Of a stretch of DNA of 64,000 bases, positions 57,250 to 64,000 are shown piece after piece. The translations under genes were made by a program, and so were the position numbers. The DNA lies in contig NZ_VZZZ01000004.1 in assembly GCF_009193265.1 (NCBI RefSeq), positions 62,001 to 126,000 of the forward strand. Direction: 5' to 3'. The notes beneath the pieces are model-generated. The model was not told where the DNA came from, ran no database searches, and worked only from the letters and a program-made list of their open reading frames with translations. Origin of the DNA: Marinobacter changyiensis. Lineage in GTDB: Bacteria > Pseudomonadota > Gammaproteobacteria > Pseudomonadales > Oleiphilaceae. The number at the start of each line of letters is the position of its first letter. The stretch's first letter is position 1.

Positions 57250-58400
57250 GAATACCAGATGCGAAGGCTGCCAAACCAGGCCCGGGGCTCAAGCCGGTCC
57301 CGGAGTTGTTGTTCAAATGCGGCCAGGGAGTGCCCAGTCGGGTGTTCAACGAATAGTTCCAGGTGTACACGGTTACTCAGATAGTGCAGTCGCAAATGCG
57401 TGGTTAGAGGCATCTCCTCGATAATCTCGCCAAGCAAATCCCGGATTTCTTTTCGGCTGGGCAAACGGTCTGTCGTATGCTGAACAAGTTCATCGTTCTC
57501 GGGATCAATGTGGAAGTTGATGTCTTTCAGCCCCGGGAAGGCCTCCCGCATGGCCGCCACAACGTGCAACCCCACCTGATGGCCCTCAGAAACACTGATT
57601 TCCGGTTTCACCAGAAGGTGAATGTCCAACAGGATATCGTGGCCCATGCGCCGGCTACGTAACTCGTGGACATCGAGAACACCTTCGGTTTGCTTGGCGA
57701 TATCAGTCAGTTTTTCGGTGTCCTCCGGACTCACTGCGGTATCCACCAGTTCCTTGACGCTATCCCAGGCAAATCGCCAGCCAATTCGGCATATGATAAA
57801 GGCGATAGCCACCGCAGCGACTGCATCGAGCCAGATATAGCCCATCATTGCGCCGATGGTGGAAAGCAGGACGATAACGGAAGAAAACGCGTCAGTACGG
57901 CTGTGCCAGGCGTTGGCGAGGATCAAATCGGAGCGAATGGCTTCGCCCACGTGGCGGGTATAACGGAAGATCCACTCCTTGCTGACCACCGACACCGTTG
58001 CCGCTACCAATACCGGCCACTCCGGCAGACGATCAGCAGAGGGGGCTAACAAGCGTTGCAGATTGTCCCAGGCCAGGGCGCCACCAACAACCAGTAGCAG
58101 ACTTCCCAACAGCATGGTTCCCATGGTTTCGATTCGTTGATGGCCGTAGGGATGAGACTGATCCGGCGCCTGACGAGAAACTTTCATCACCGCCAGAACA
58201 ACCAGATCCGATGCCACATCAGTGAAGGAATGAATACCGTCGACGATTAACGCCTGGGAGTGAAACAGCAGACCCCCTACACACTTTATCAGACCGAGCA
58301 CCGCATCAAGCACCATGCCGATCAGGGTTACTCGGCGAGCGCTCCTGAATTCGGAATAATGATTGTTAGCACGGTCAAATTCGGGCTGAATGAAACTCAA
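57231..58400 (-). CDS. Cation diffusion facilitator (CDF) family transporter
   Basis: A 389-residue member of the CDF family, which exports divalent metals such as Zn, Fe, Co or Cd in exchange for protons. The membrane part holds the metal-site motif DGIHSFTDVASD (about 54-65) and HPYGHQRIE. The C-terminal cytoplasmic domain has LLDIHLLVKPEISVSEGHQ. The metal cannot be told from sequence alone. It is convergent with the ligase gene. Confidence 0.92.
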   Translation of the reverse strand: MSFIQPEFDRANNHYSEFRSARRVTLIGMVLDAVLGLIKCVGGLLFHSQALIVDGIHSFTDVASDLVVLAVMKVSRQAPDQSHPYGHQRIETMGTMLLGSLLLVVGGALAWDNLQRLLAPSADRLPEWPVLVAATVSVVSKEWIFRYTRHVGEAIRSDLILANAWHSRTDAFSSVIVLLSTIGAMMGYIWLDAVAAVAIAFIICRIGWRFAWDSVKELVDTAVSPEDTEKLTDIAKQTEGVLDVHELRSRRMGHDILLDIHLLVKPEISVSEGHQVGLHVVAAMREAFPGLKDINFHIDPENDELVQHTTDRLPSRKEIRDLLGEIIEEMPLTTHLRLHYLSNRVHLELFVEHPTGHSLAAFEQQLRDRLEPRAWFGSLRIWYSAGGAR

Positions 58401-58563
58401 CGTGTCGCTCCCTGCCCAGACAAAGAGGAAAAGCGCAATTTATATTTTGGTTTCTTGTTTACCTTATGCACAATTTCGGATCACCGCGTTTCAACACCTT
58501 GATATTAACATTTGTTATTTTGTGCCGGGTTAACCTTTATATTTCATTTAATTTCAGTGGATT

Positions 58564-58592
58564 ACAGACTGATCAAAAAATGATCAATCTGT
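58564..58592. repeat. Inverted repeat ACAGACTGATCA / TGATCAATCTGT
   Basis: 12-base arms with one mismatch and a 5-base A loop, in the intergenic gap before pyrD. It may be an operator or a hairpin; nothing identifies a partner. Confidence 0.5.
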
Positions 58593-58647
58593 AGATCGGC
58601 TTGCTCCCCAAGGGCTAACCAAATGTAATGAGGCATTTTCAACAGAG

Positions 58648-58656
58648 TTATCCACA
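58648..58656 (+). promoter_or_regulatory. DnaA box, consensus match
   Basis: TTATCCACA is an exact match to the strong DnaA box. A second site, TTTTCCACG on the minus strand at 58662-58670, has two mismatches. Confidence 0.6.
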
Positions 58657-58729
58657 GAATCCGTGGAAAACATCACAAGACCTTAACAGGACAGTCATTT
58701 ACCCGTCATCTAAACCGTCTAGGAGCGTC

Positions 58730-58738
58730 TGTGGAAAA
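58730..58738 (-). promoter_or_regulatory. DnaA-box-like site near the pyrD promoter
   Basis: TTTTCCACA on the minus strand differs from the consensus by one base. It lies just upstream of the possible -10 TATACT of pyrD. Confidence 0.45.
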
Positions 58739-58809
58739 CTTTCGCTATACTTCGCCGCCCTTGGTGAACGTTCGATACCCGTAGCTTAACCATAGCAAGG
58801 AGTTATGTA

Positions 58810-59832
58810 ATGTACGGTTTTATCCGGTCTCTGCTTTTCAGGTTGCCTCCTGAGCTGGCACACAATGTGGCGCTGAAAAGTCTCGACCTGTTTGAAAAGC
58901 TGGGCCTGGCACAACGTTTATCGCCATCGGTGTCAGCAACGCCGGTAACGGCAATGGGGCTGACTTTTCCCAATCCCGTAGGTCTGGCCGCTGGTCTCGA
59001 CAAAAATGCCGATCATGTGGATGCTTTGGGAGCCCTTGGCTTTGGCTTTATCGAAGTCGGCACGGTGACTCCGTTGGCCCAGCCGGGAAATCCAAAACCC
59101 CGGATGTTTCGGTTACCCGAGCACAAGGCCATCATTAACCGGATGGGGTTTAACAACGACGGTCTCGATCACATGCTGGCCCGAATTGATCGCATGACCT
59201 ACAAAGGCATTCTCGGTATCAATGTTGGCAAGAATGCCGTCACGCCGGTTGATCAGGCCGAATCCGACTACCGCAAAGGCATCGCGGCTGTATACAGTCG
59301 GGCGGACTACATTACCGTTAATGTCTCATCTCCGAATACCCCGGGCCTGCGGGATCTCCAGTTCGGTGACCCCCTGCTAAGGTTGCTTGAGGCCATTAAA
59401 GACGAACAGAGCAAACTGCATGGGTGTCATGGCCGTTATGTTCCCGTTGCCGTCAAAATAGCGCCGGATATGGACGATGATGGTATCCGCTTTGTTGCAG
59501 AGGCCTTGAAGAACACCGGCATGGACGGTGTGATCGCCACCAACACCACGGTTTCCCGCGATGCGGTCGCTGGCCACCCGCTGGCCGCTGAAGCGGGTGG
59601 GCTTAGCGGCGAGCCAGTGCGGGAGCCATCGCTCCGGGTTGTCCGTGGCTTGCATGCAGAACTGGGGTCGGCAATGCCGATCATCGGGGTGGGCGGTATT
59701 ATGGACGGCGCAAGTGCGCGTGAGAAAATCGAGGCAGGGGCAACTCTGGTTCAGATATATACCGGGTTTATTTACCGGGGCCCGGAGATTATTGCTGAAG
59801 CGATCAGGGCGATCGAGGCGGGACGAGATTAA
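58810..59832 (+). CDS. pyrD: Dihydroorotate dehydrogenase (quinone), class 2
   Basis: Membrane-associated flavoenzyme oxidising dihydroorotate with quinone in pyrimidine synthesis. It is 340 residues long. The N-terminal amphipathic helices (MYGFIRSLLFRLPPELAHN) are the class 2 quinone site. FPNPVGLAAGLDKNADHV, VNVSSPNTPGLRDLQ and IIGVGGIMDG are the FMN and substrate motifs. Confidence 0.96.
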   Translation: MYGFIRSLLFRLPPELAHNVALKSLDLFEKLGLAQRLSPSVSATPVTAMGLTFPNPVGLAAGLDKNADHVDALGALGFGFIEVGTVTPLAQPGNPKPRMFRLPEHKAIINRMGFNNDGLDHMLARIDRMTYKGILGINVGKNAVTPVDQAESDYRKGIAAVYSRADYITVNVSSPNTPGLRDLQFGDPLLRLLEAIKDEQSKLHGCHGRYVPVAVKIAPDMDDDGIRFVAEALKNTGMDGVIATNTTVSRDAVAGHPLAAEAGGLSGEPVREPSLRVVRGLHAELGSAMPIIGVGGIMDGASAREKIEAGATLVQIYTGFIYRGPEIIAEAIRAIEAGRD

Positions 59833-59847
59833 CCCAGTGTTCTCGGG

Positions 59848-59877
59848 CAAAAAGAATGGGCCCGCCAAGCGGGCCCT
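59848..59877 (-). terminator. Terminator of rmf (minus strand)
   Basis: Stem GGGCCCGC / GCGGGCCC with a 3-base loop, followed on the minus strand by ATTCTTTTT. It lies about 160 bases beyond the rmf stop. Confidence 0.75.
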
Positions 59878-60037
59878 TGCGGGGAATAAACCCCGTGGCG
59901 CATCATCGCATGTTACGGGTCGGGTAGACCCGTTTGGTTTGCTTTGTTGCTGCTTCTTCTTCAAGAGAGTTTAAGAGACAGTTAGGAGTCTCTCGCCGCG
60001 TCGGCATATGGCCGAAGACTTTTTCGTCCTTCTGCGT
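59878..60037 (-). ncRNA. Structured 3' region of rmf mRNA, possible small RNA
   Basis: Between the rmf stop and its terminator lie small hairpins CGGGG/CCCCG (59880-59895), ACGGGTC/GACCCGT (59915-59933) and a weaker GAGAC/GTCTC pair near 59977-59993, and no gene. A separate RNA is speculation; a structured untranslated region is the safer reading. Confidence 0.3.
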
Positions 60038-60250
60038 TTATGCCGTGGTTACATTTGACAGTTTGTGAATCCCGGAAACGCCGGTCATTCCCTCCCAATT
60101 GTCAGTGCGACCTTCTCGCCACCCACTGAGCCATTCCTGTCTGGCTTCTACCTGATCGATAGGGCAGCTATCTTTTGATTTCCCGGACACACCGGCCAGA
60201 TAACCCCGTTTAAATGCACGAGCGTACATATCTCTTTTCTGTCTCTTCAT
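60038..60250 (-). CDS. rmf: Ribosome modulation factor
   Basis: A small basic protein that pairs 70S ribosomes into inactive 100S dimers in stationary phase. It is 70 residues, starting MKRQKRDMYARAFKRGY, with the family core CPIDQVEARQEWLSGWREGR. I use the ATG at 60250, preceded by AGGA; the longer open frame upstream is not RMF-like. The pyrD-rmf-rlmKL neighbourhood matches what I recall of pseudomonads. Confidence 0.95.
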   Translation of the reverse strand: MKRQKRDMYARAFKRGYLAGVSGKSKDSCPIDQVEARQEWLSGWREGRTDNWEGMTGVSGIHKLSNVTTA

Positions 60251-60575
60251 GCTGTTCCTCACTTCATGGATTAAACAGAACAAGCGTGTGCACACGTGCC
60301 ATAACTGAAGCGGCAAACATTACCCATCGGGGATTTACACTGTATTGCCTGAGCCAGCCATAACATTTCAGGAACCTGAGTGGACAGCCGAGCTGCCCTT
60401 GAAACGACGCGTCACTTGTAAGATAAGTCGAAATATTGGCTGCTGTACACTATTTATTTAATATAGATGACGCGTTCTTTATGTTTGTGTGAAATAACGC
60501 CGTCTCGCGTAGACTACGAGTCCAGTGACCACGCACCTTAACGCAACCGACCTGTTGCAGGAGTAAAGCTTTCCC
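60251..60575. other. Divergent intergenic region rmf / rlmKL
   Basis: A 325-base region with an AT-rich block at 60440-60485. It holds a 12-base perfect palindrome CGTGTGCACACG at 60285-60296 in the rmf leader. No coding sequence is seen. An AGGAG at 60559-60563 serves rlmKL. Confidence 0.5.
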
Positions 60576-62756
60576 ATGCTTATGTTTTTTGTAACCTGTC
60601 CAAAAGGGCTCGAGTACCTGTTAGCCGATGAGCTAAAAGGGTTCGGGTTTGAGCCCGTTCGTAATGCGCCGGCCGGGGTCTGGGTTCAGGGTTCGCTGGA
60701 GTCCGGTTACCGCGCCTGCTTGTGGTCCAGGTTGGCAAACCGGGTCATCCTTCATCTTGCCGAGGTCAACGCGACCAGCGGAGACATGCTCTACGAAGGT
60801 GTGAGCGCCATTTCCTGGCGTGATCATCTGGCGTTGGAAGGTCGATTCAAGGTGGCTTTTGTCGGGCAAAATGATGCCATCCGGAATACCCAATACGGAG
60901 CTCAGAGAGTCAAAGATGCCGTCGTGGATAGTCTGCGCACAGTTGAAGGGGCGCGACCCTCTGTCGATACCGTGGCGCCCGATCTGATTGTATCTGCGCG
61001 TCTGCACCGGGGCATCCTCCAGGTCGGTATCGATCTCAGTGGTGACAGTCTGCATCGGCGCGGATACCGGACAGAGCAGGGCGCGGCGCCGCTAAAAGAA
61101 AATCTGGCTGCGGCCTTGCTTATCCGGGCGGGCTGGCCGGAGCTCGCGGCGAATGGCGGAAACTTCATTGACCCGATGTGCGGTTCCGGCACCCTAGTGA
61201 TTGAAGCTGCGCTCATGGCTATGGATCAGGCTCCCGGTTTGCTTCGCGAGCAGTTCGGTTTCAGCCGCTGGCTTGGTCATCAACCGGATATTTGGGCGCC
61301 CCTGCTGCAGGAGGCCACCACCCGGGCCGTTGCTGGCAAAGCGGCCAATCAGTTGAGCTTTACCGGCTTCGATCAGGACAAATCCGTTGTTGCCACCGGG
61401 CAGCGCAATATCGAGCGGGCAGGACTCGAAGAGTTCGTCGTGCTCAATTGTCGCTCAATAGAGGAGTTCGATCCGACCCAACCGGTTTCGAAAGCCGGAC
61501 TGGTGCTCACAAACCCGCCATACGGTGAGCGACTGAGCGAACGAAAGGCGTTGGGCCCGCTTTACCAGTCCCTTGGCGAAGCGGTGAAACAGGCATTACC
61601 GGGCTGGCGCCTGGGTGTCTTTACCGGCGCTCCGGAGGTCGGTCACGCCATTGGCTTGCGGAGTTATAAACAGTACAAACTGTTTAACGGCAAGTTGCCC
61701 GCCCAGTTGCTGCTGTTTAATATCGACAAGGCCAGCGAAACGGTTGCTCGTGAGCGCACCGAAACCGGTGAGCTGTTTCCGAAAATCAGCCATCCGGAAC
61801 GGGCTGCCATGCTGGGCAACCGTCTGCGCAAGAACAGAAAGCAGATCGGGCAGTGGGCGCGCAAGCAGGGAATCGAGTGCTATCGGCTTTACGATGCGGA
61901 TATGCCTGAATACGCTCTGGCCATCGACATCTATGGCAACCGCGTCCATGTGCAGGAATATGCGGCACCGAAGACCATTGATGCCCGTGTTGCACGGGAG
62001 CGACTGGCAGAAGCGCTGGCGGTTATTCCGGAGGCGCTGGATATCGAGCCGGCTCAGATGGTGTGCAAACAGCGGCAACGGCAGACAGGTACGCAACAGT
62101 ATGAAAAGCACGCGGATACCAGTGAATTTTTCACTGTGCAGGAATATGGCTGCCAACTTAAGGTCAACCTGAGGGATTATCTCGATACCGGGCTGTTTCT
62201 GGACCATCGGCCCGTGCGCCGCTGGATTCAACAGCATGCGGACGACAAGCGGTTTCTGAATCTGTTCTGTTACACCGGGGCGGCGACCGTGCATGCCGCA
62301 GTCGGTGGCGCAGTCAGCTCTCTCAGTCTCGATATGTCCAACACCTACGTGAATTGGGCGCGGGAGAATCTGGCATTGAACCATGTGCCCGCTTCAAAAC
62401 ATGTGGTTCGGCAGGCGGACTGTCTGGAGTGGCTGGCGGCGAAAGCTGACCCCGGGGACCGGTTTGACCTGATTTTCATGGACCCGCCGACTTTCTCCAA
62501 TTCCGCAAAAATGGAGGGTGTGCTGGATATCCAGCGGGACCACGCTCAGTTGGTGAGGCAGGCAATGGCACGGTTGGCGCCTGATGGCTTGTTGATTTTT
62601 TCCAATAATTTCCGTCGCTTCAAACTGGACCGGGCGCTGGAGTCGGCGTTTGCTATCGAAGAGGTGTCAGCTTCGACGATCGACAAGGATTTCCAGCGCA
62701 ATGCCCGGATACACCGGTGCTGGCATATCCGGCATGGGTCAGACTTCCTCGGTTAG
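60576..62756 (+). CDS. rlmKL: 23S rRNA methyltransferase RlmK/RlmL (m7G2069 and m2G2445)
   Basis: Fused two-domain enzyme modifying 23S rRNA. It is 726 residues: a THUMP domain (to about 160), then RlmL with the DPMCGSGT loop and catalytic LTNPPYGERL. The C-terminal RlmK half has FLNLFCYTGAATVHA and FMDPPTFSNSAKM. The 3' end overlaps the convergent downstream gene by 18 bases. Confidence 0.95.
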   Translation: MLMFFVTCPKGLEYLLADELKGFGFEPVRNAPAGVWVQGSLESGYRACLWSRLANRVILHLAEVNATSGDMLYEGVSAISWRDHLALEGRFKVAFVGQNDAIRNTQYGAQRVKDAVVDSLRTVEGARPSVDTVAPDLIVSARLHRGILQVGIDLSGDSLHRRGYRTEQGAAPLKENLAAALLIRAGWPELAANGGNFIDPMCGSGTLVIEAALMAMDQAPGLLREQFGFSRWLGHQPDIWAPLLQEATTRAVAGKAANQLSFTGFDQDKSVVATGQRNIERAGLEEFVVLNCRSIEEFDPTQPVSKAGLVLTNPPYGERLSERKALGPLYQSLGEAVKQALPGWRLGVFTGAPEVGHAIGLRSYKQYKLFNGKLPAQLLLFNIDKASETVARERTETGELFPKISHPERAAMLGNRLRKNRKQIGQWARKQGIECYRLYDADMPEYALAIDIYGNRVHVQEYAAPKTIDARVARERLAEALAVIPEALDIEPAQMVCKQRQRQTGTQQYEKHADTSEFFTVQEYGCQLKVNLRDYLDTGLFLDHRPVRRWIQQHADDKRFLNLFCYTGAATVHAAVGGAVSSLSLDMSNTYVNWARENLALNHVPASKHVVRQADCLEWLAAKADPGDRFDLIFMDPPTFSNSAKMEGVLDIQRDHAQLVRQAMARLAPDGLLIFSNNFRRFKLDRALESAFAIEEVSASTIDKDFQRNARIHRCWHIRHGSDFLG

Positions 62757-63278
62757 GTCATCGCTCGGGTCATCGGCTGGTCCCGACAGTTCCACCAGAC
62801 CTTCCTGCTGGGCGAGCATGAGCAGAGCGTAGACGCCGTTCTCAGGTAGTTGGGGTTCGAGGCCATGCTGAAACATCAGGCTGCGGCGCCAGTCTTCAAG
62901 GTCAGCCAGGCTCAAGGTCGTAATCAGTTCGCTGACCGGTGCTACCTCAAACGGCGCATCCATCGACACCGCATCAAAAATCAAATCGACCAGGGATTCG
63001 TCCGGGTCCAGGCCGTCCACGTACACGGTCTGGTCCGGGAGGTCCTCATGGAGTACCTGGGCGAGTTCGATCAGCGGAACGCCCTGCTCACGAAGGTAGC
63101 GCAGGTCAACGTCCGGCGGATCTCCCTCGTCAGGTAGCCAGCTATCGTCCGGCTCGATCATCACCGTTTTCATTTGCCCGTCAGGAAGCGACCAGGCGAT
63201 GGCAAACGGGAAAAAGCAATCTTCGGACTGACAAAATTCGATGTCCAGAAAGCAGGGGACGGAGGTGGTCTGGGGCAA
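62739..63278 (-). CDS. Uncharacterised acidic protein, possible degenerate RNase H-fold exonuclease
   Basis: A 179-residue, strongly acidic protein I cannot assign to a characterised family. The N-terminal part VPCFLDIEFCQSEDCFFPFAIAWSLPDG has the look of the first strands of a DEDD-type exonuclease (DxE, then an IAW/VAW strand). Residues about 88-105 (VYVDGLDPDESLVDLIFDAV) resemble the later Asp region. Not all catalytic acids can be placed, so this is inference. It overlaps rlmKL by 18 bases and is divergent from the aminopeptidase. Confidence 0.6.
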   Translation of the reverse strand: MPQTTSVPCFLDIEFCQSEDCFFPFAIAWSLPDGQMKTVMIEPDDSWLPDEGDPPDVDLRYLREQGVPLIELAQVLHEDLPDQTVYVDGLDPDESLVDLIFDAVSMDAPFEVAPVSELITTLSLADLEDWRRSLMFQHGLEPQLPENGVYALLMLAQQEGLVELSGPADDPSDDLTEEV

Positions 63279-63395
63279 GGCGAAACTCCTGCGTTACAAA
63301 TCGTGTTTATCGGTATCGGCCCAACAGTAGCGGCTTATGAAATCGGTCGCATCATGCCATACTGGCGCCAATATTATCAGACTAGCAAGGACACT

Positions 63396-64000
63396 ATGGA
63401 ACACACGCAATTCAATCAGGGCCTGCTTGATTTTCTGGCTGACTCCCCGACCCCCTGGCATGCTGTTCGCCAGATGACCGCCATTCTGGACCAGGCCGGA
63501 TTTACGGAACTTGATGAACGGGATGAATGGTCGCTTGCCAGGGACTGCGGTTACTATGCAGTCCGTAACGGCTCATCGCTGGTAGCGTTCCGAACCGGTG
63601 AAACCGACCCGGTTGAGACCGGTATCCGGATGGTGGGCGCCCACACGGATAGCCCCTGCCTGAAAATCAAACCCAACCCCGAACTTCGTCGCAAGGGTTG
63701 CTACCAGCTGGGTGTCGAAGTTTACGGTGGTGTGTTGCTGAACCCGTGGTTTGATCGCGATCTCTCGATTGCCGGCCGGGTTACCTATGAGGATGGTCAG
63801 GGCGCGGTCAAAGATGCCTTGGTGGATTTTCAAAAAGCAGTCGCTTTTATCCCGAGCCTTGCCATTCATCTGGACCGGGAAGCCAACAGCAATCGCTCAG
63901 TGAATGCGCAGACGGATTTACCGCCGGTTATCATGCTGGCACCGGAGGACGACATCACCTGCTTCCAGGACCTGCTCCTGGAGCAAATGAAAGCTGAAGA
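63396..64000 (+). CDS. apeB: M18 family aminopeptidase, N-terminal part (cut by window edge)
   Basis: Zinc aminopeptidase of the M18 family, which removes acidic or other N-terminal residues. About 200 of an expected 430 residues are visible. It begins MEHTQFNQGLLDFLADSPTP, with the conserved SPTPWHAV. The first zinc region is VGAHTDSPCLKIKPNP, and YGGVLLNPWFDRDLSIAGRV follows. AAGGA is the ribosome site. It runs off the window. Confidence 0.9.
   Translation, partial: MEHTQFNQGLLDFLADSPTPWHAVRQMTAILDQAGFTELDERDEWSLARDCGYYAVRNGSSLVAFRTGETDPVETGIRMVGAHTDSPCLKIKPNPELRRKGCYQLGVEVYGGVLLNPWFDRDLSIAGRVTYEDGQGAVKDALVDFQKAVAFIPSLAIHLDREANSNRSVNAQTDLPPVIMLAPEDDITCFQDLLLEQMKAE

Larger units (their letters stand above)
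58401..58809. other. Divergent intergenic region CDF gene / pyrD with AT-rich stretch and DnaA-box-like sites
   Basis: A 409-base non-coding stretch. Positions 58490-58560 are AT-rich, followed by an inverted repeat at 58564-58592. DnaA-box-like sites lie at 58648, 58662 and 58730. A -10-like TATACT at 58746-58751 could belong to pyrD. Confidence 0.6.

Noticed and set aside
58490..58760. Chromosomal replication origin (oriC)
   Set aside because: Only one exact DnaA box, and none of the usual oriC neighbours (dnaA, dnaN, gyrB, rpmH, mnmG) is present. Treated as a regulatory or titration site.
1..64000. Mobile elements, prophage or CRISPR
   Set aside because: No transposase, integrase, phage structural gene, direct-repeat array or attachment-site duplication was seen; the three-tRNA cluster has no island attached within the window.

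Overview
The window is 64 kb of ordinary core chromosome from a marine gammaproteobacterium. Gene content and order resemble Pseudomonas and above all Marinobacter: nadC-DUF1631-ampD-ampE, alaS-lysC-csrA-tRNA-Ser-tRNA-Arg, gyrA-serC-pheA-hisC-tyrA/aroA-cmk-rpsA-ihfB, aspartate aminotransferase beside uvrB, and pyrD-rmf-rlmKL. The genus is an inference from gene content and was not tested by a search. I found no insertion sequence, prophage, CRISPR array or rRNA. Coding density is high and no gene looks broken; the first and last genes are cut by the window edges.

Layout. 1-8.1 kb: a MASE1 membrane sensor (partial), NAD synthesis (nadC), a large DUF1631 protein, peptidoglycan recycling (ampD-ampE) and a chemoreceptor. 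8.2-15.6 kb (minus strand): pepA-holC-rnz-valS-ketopantoate reductase-like-cobalamin adenosyltransferase. 15.9-18.6 kb: the LPS export permeases lptF-lptG and an RDD protein. 18.9-23.8 kb: alaS, lysC, csrA and three tRNA genes. 24-30.2 kb: a zinc-ribbon protein, a DUF2058 protein, dbpA and the sodium-pumping oxaloacetate decarboxylase oadGAB. 30.3-35.6 kb (minus strand): the SOS mutagenesis cassette imuA-imuB-dnaE2 with a well-formed LexA operator. 35.7-48.4 kb: phhB, purU, gyrA, the aromatic/serine supraoperon with a tyrA-aroA fusion, cmk, rpsA and ihfB. 48.5-50.9 kb: lapA-lapB-pyrF, a REP-like palindrome pair and tRNA-Asn. 51-57.2 kb: an aminotransferase, uvrB, and a divergent pair coding for a GNAT/C39-peptidase fusion and an ATP-grasp ligase. 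57.2-64 kb: a CDF cation transporter, pyrD, rmf, rlmKL, an uncharacterised protein and an M18 aminopeptidase (partial).

How the genes fit together. Most blocks are housekeeping: translation (valS, alaS, rpsA, tRNAs, rlmKL, rmf), nucleotide and aromatic amino-acid synthesis, and cell-envelope building (lptFG, lapAB, ampDE). DNA damage is covered twice, by uvrB and by the LexA-controlled ImuAB/DnaE2 polymerase. oadGAB links oxaloacetate decarboxylation to sodium export, which suits a marine cell.

The best candidate for an under-described system is the divergent pair at 54.4-57.2 kb. One protein carries an acetyltransferase and a papain-like peptidase; the other is a RimK-type amino-acid ligase with an extra N-terminal domain. 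Together they look like a peptide-building or peptide-tagging pathway of unknown product. Secondary points of interest are a DnaA-box cluster before pyrD, repeated TGACA motifs between nadC and the DUF1631 gene, the REP pair that supplies the pyrF stop codon, and the structured 3' region of rmf.
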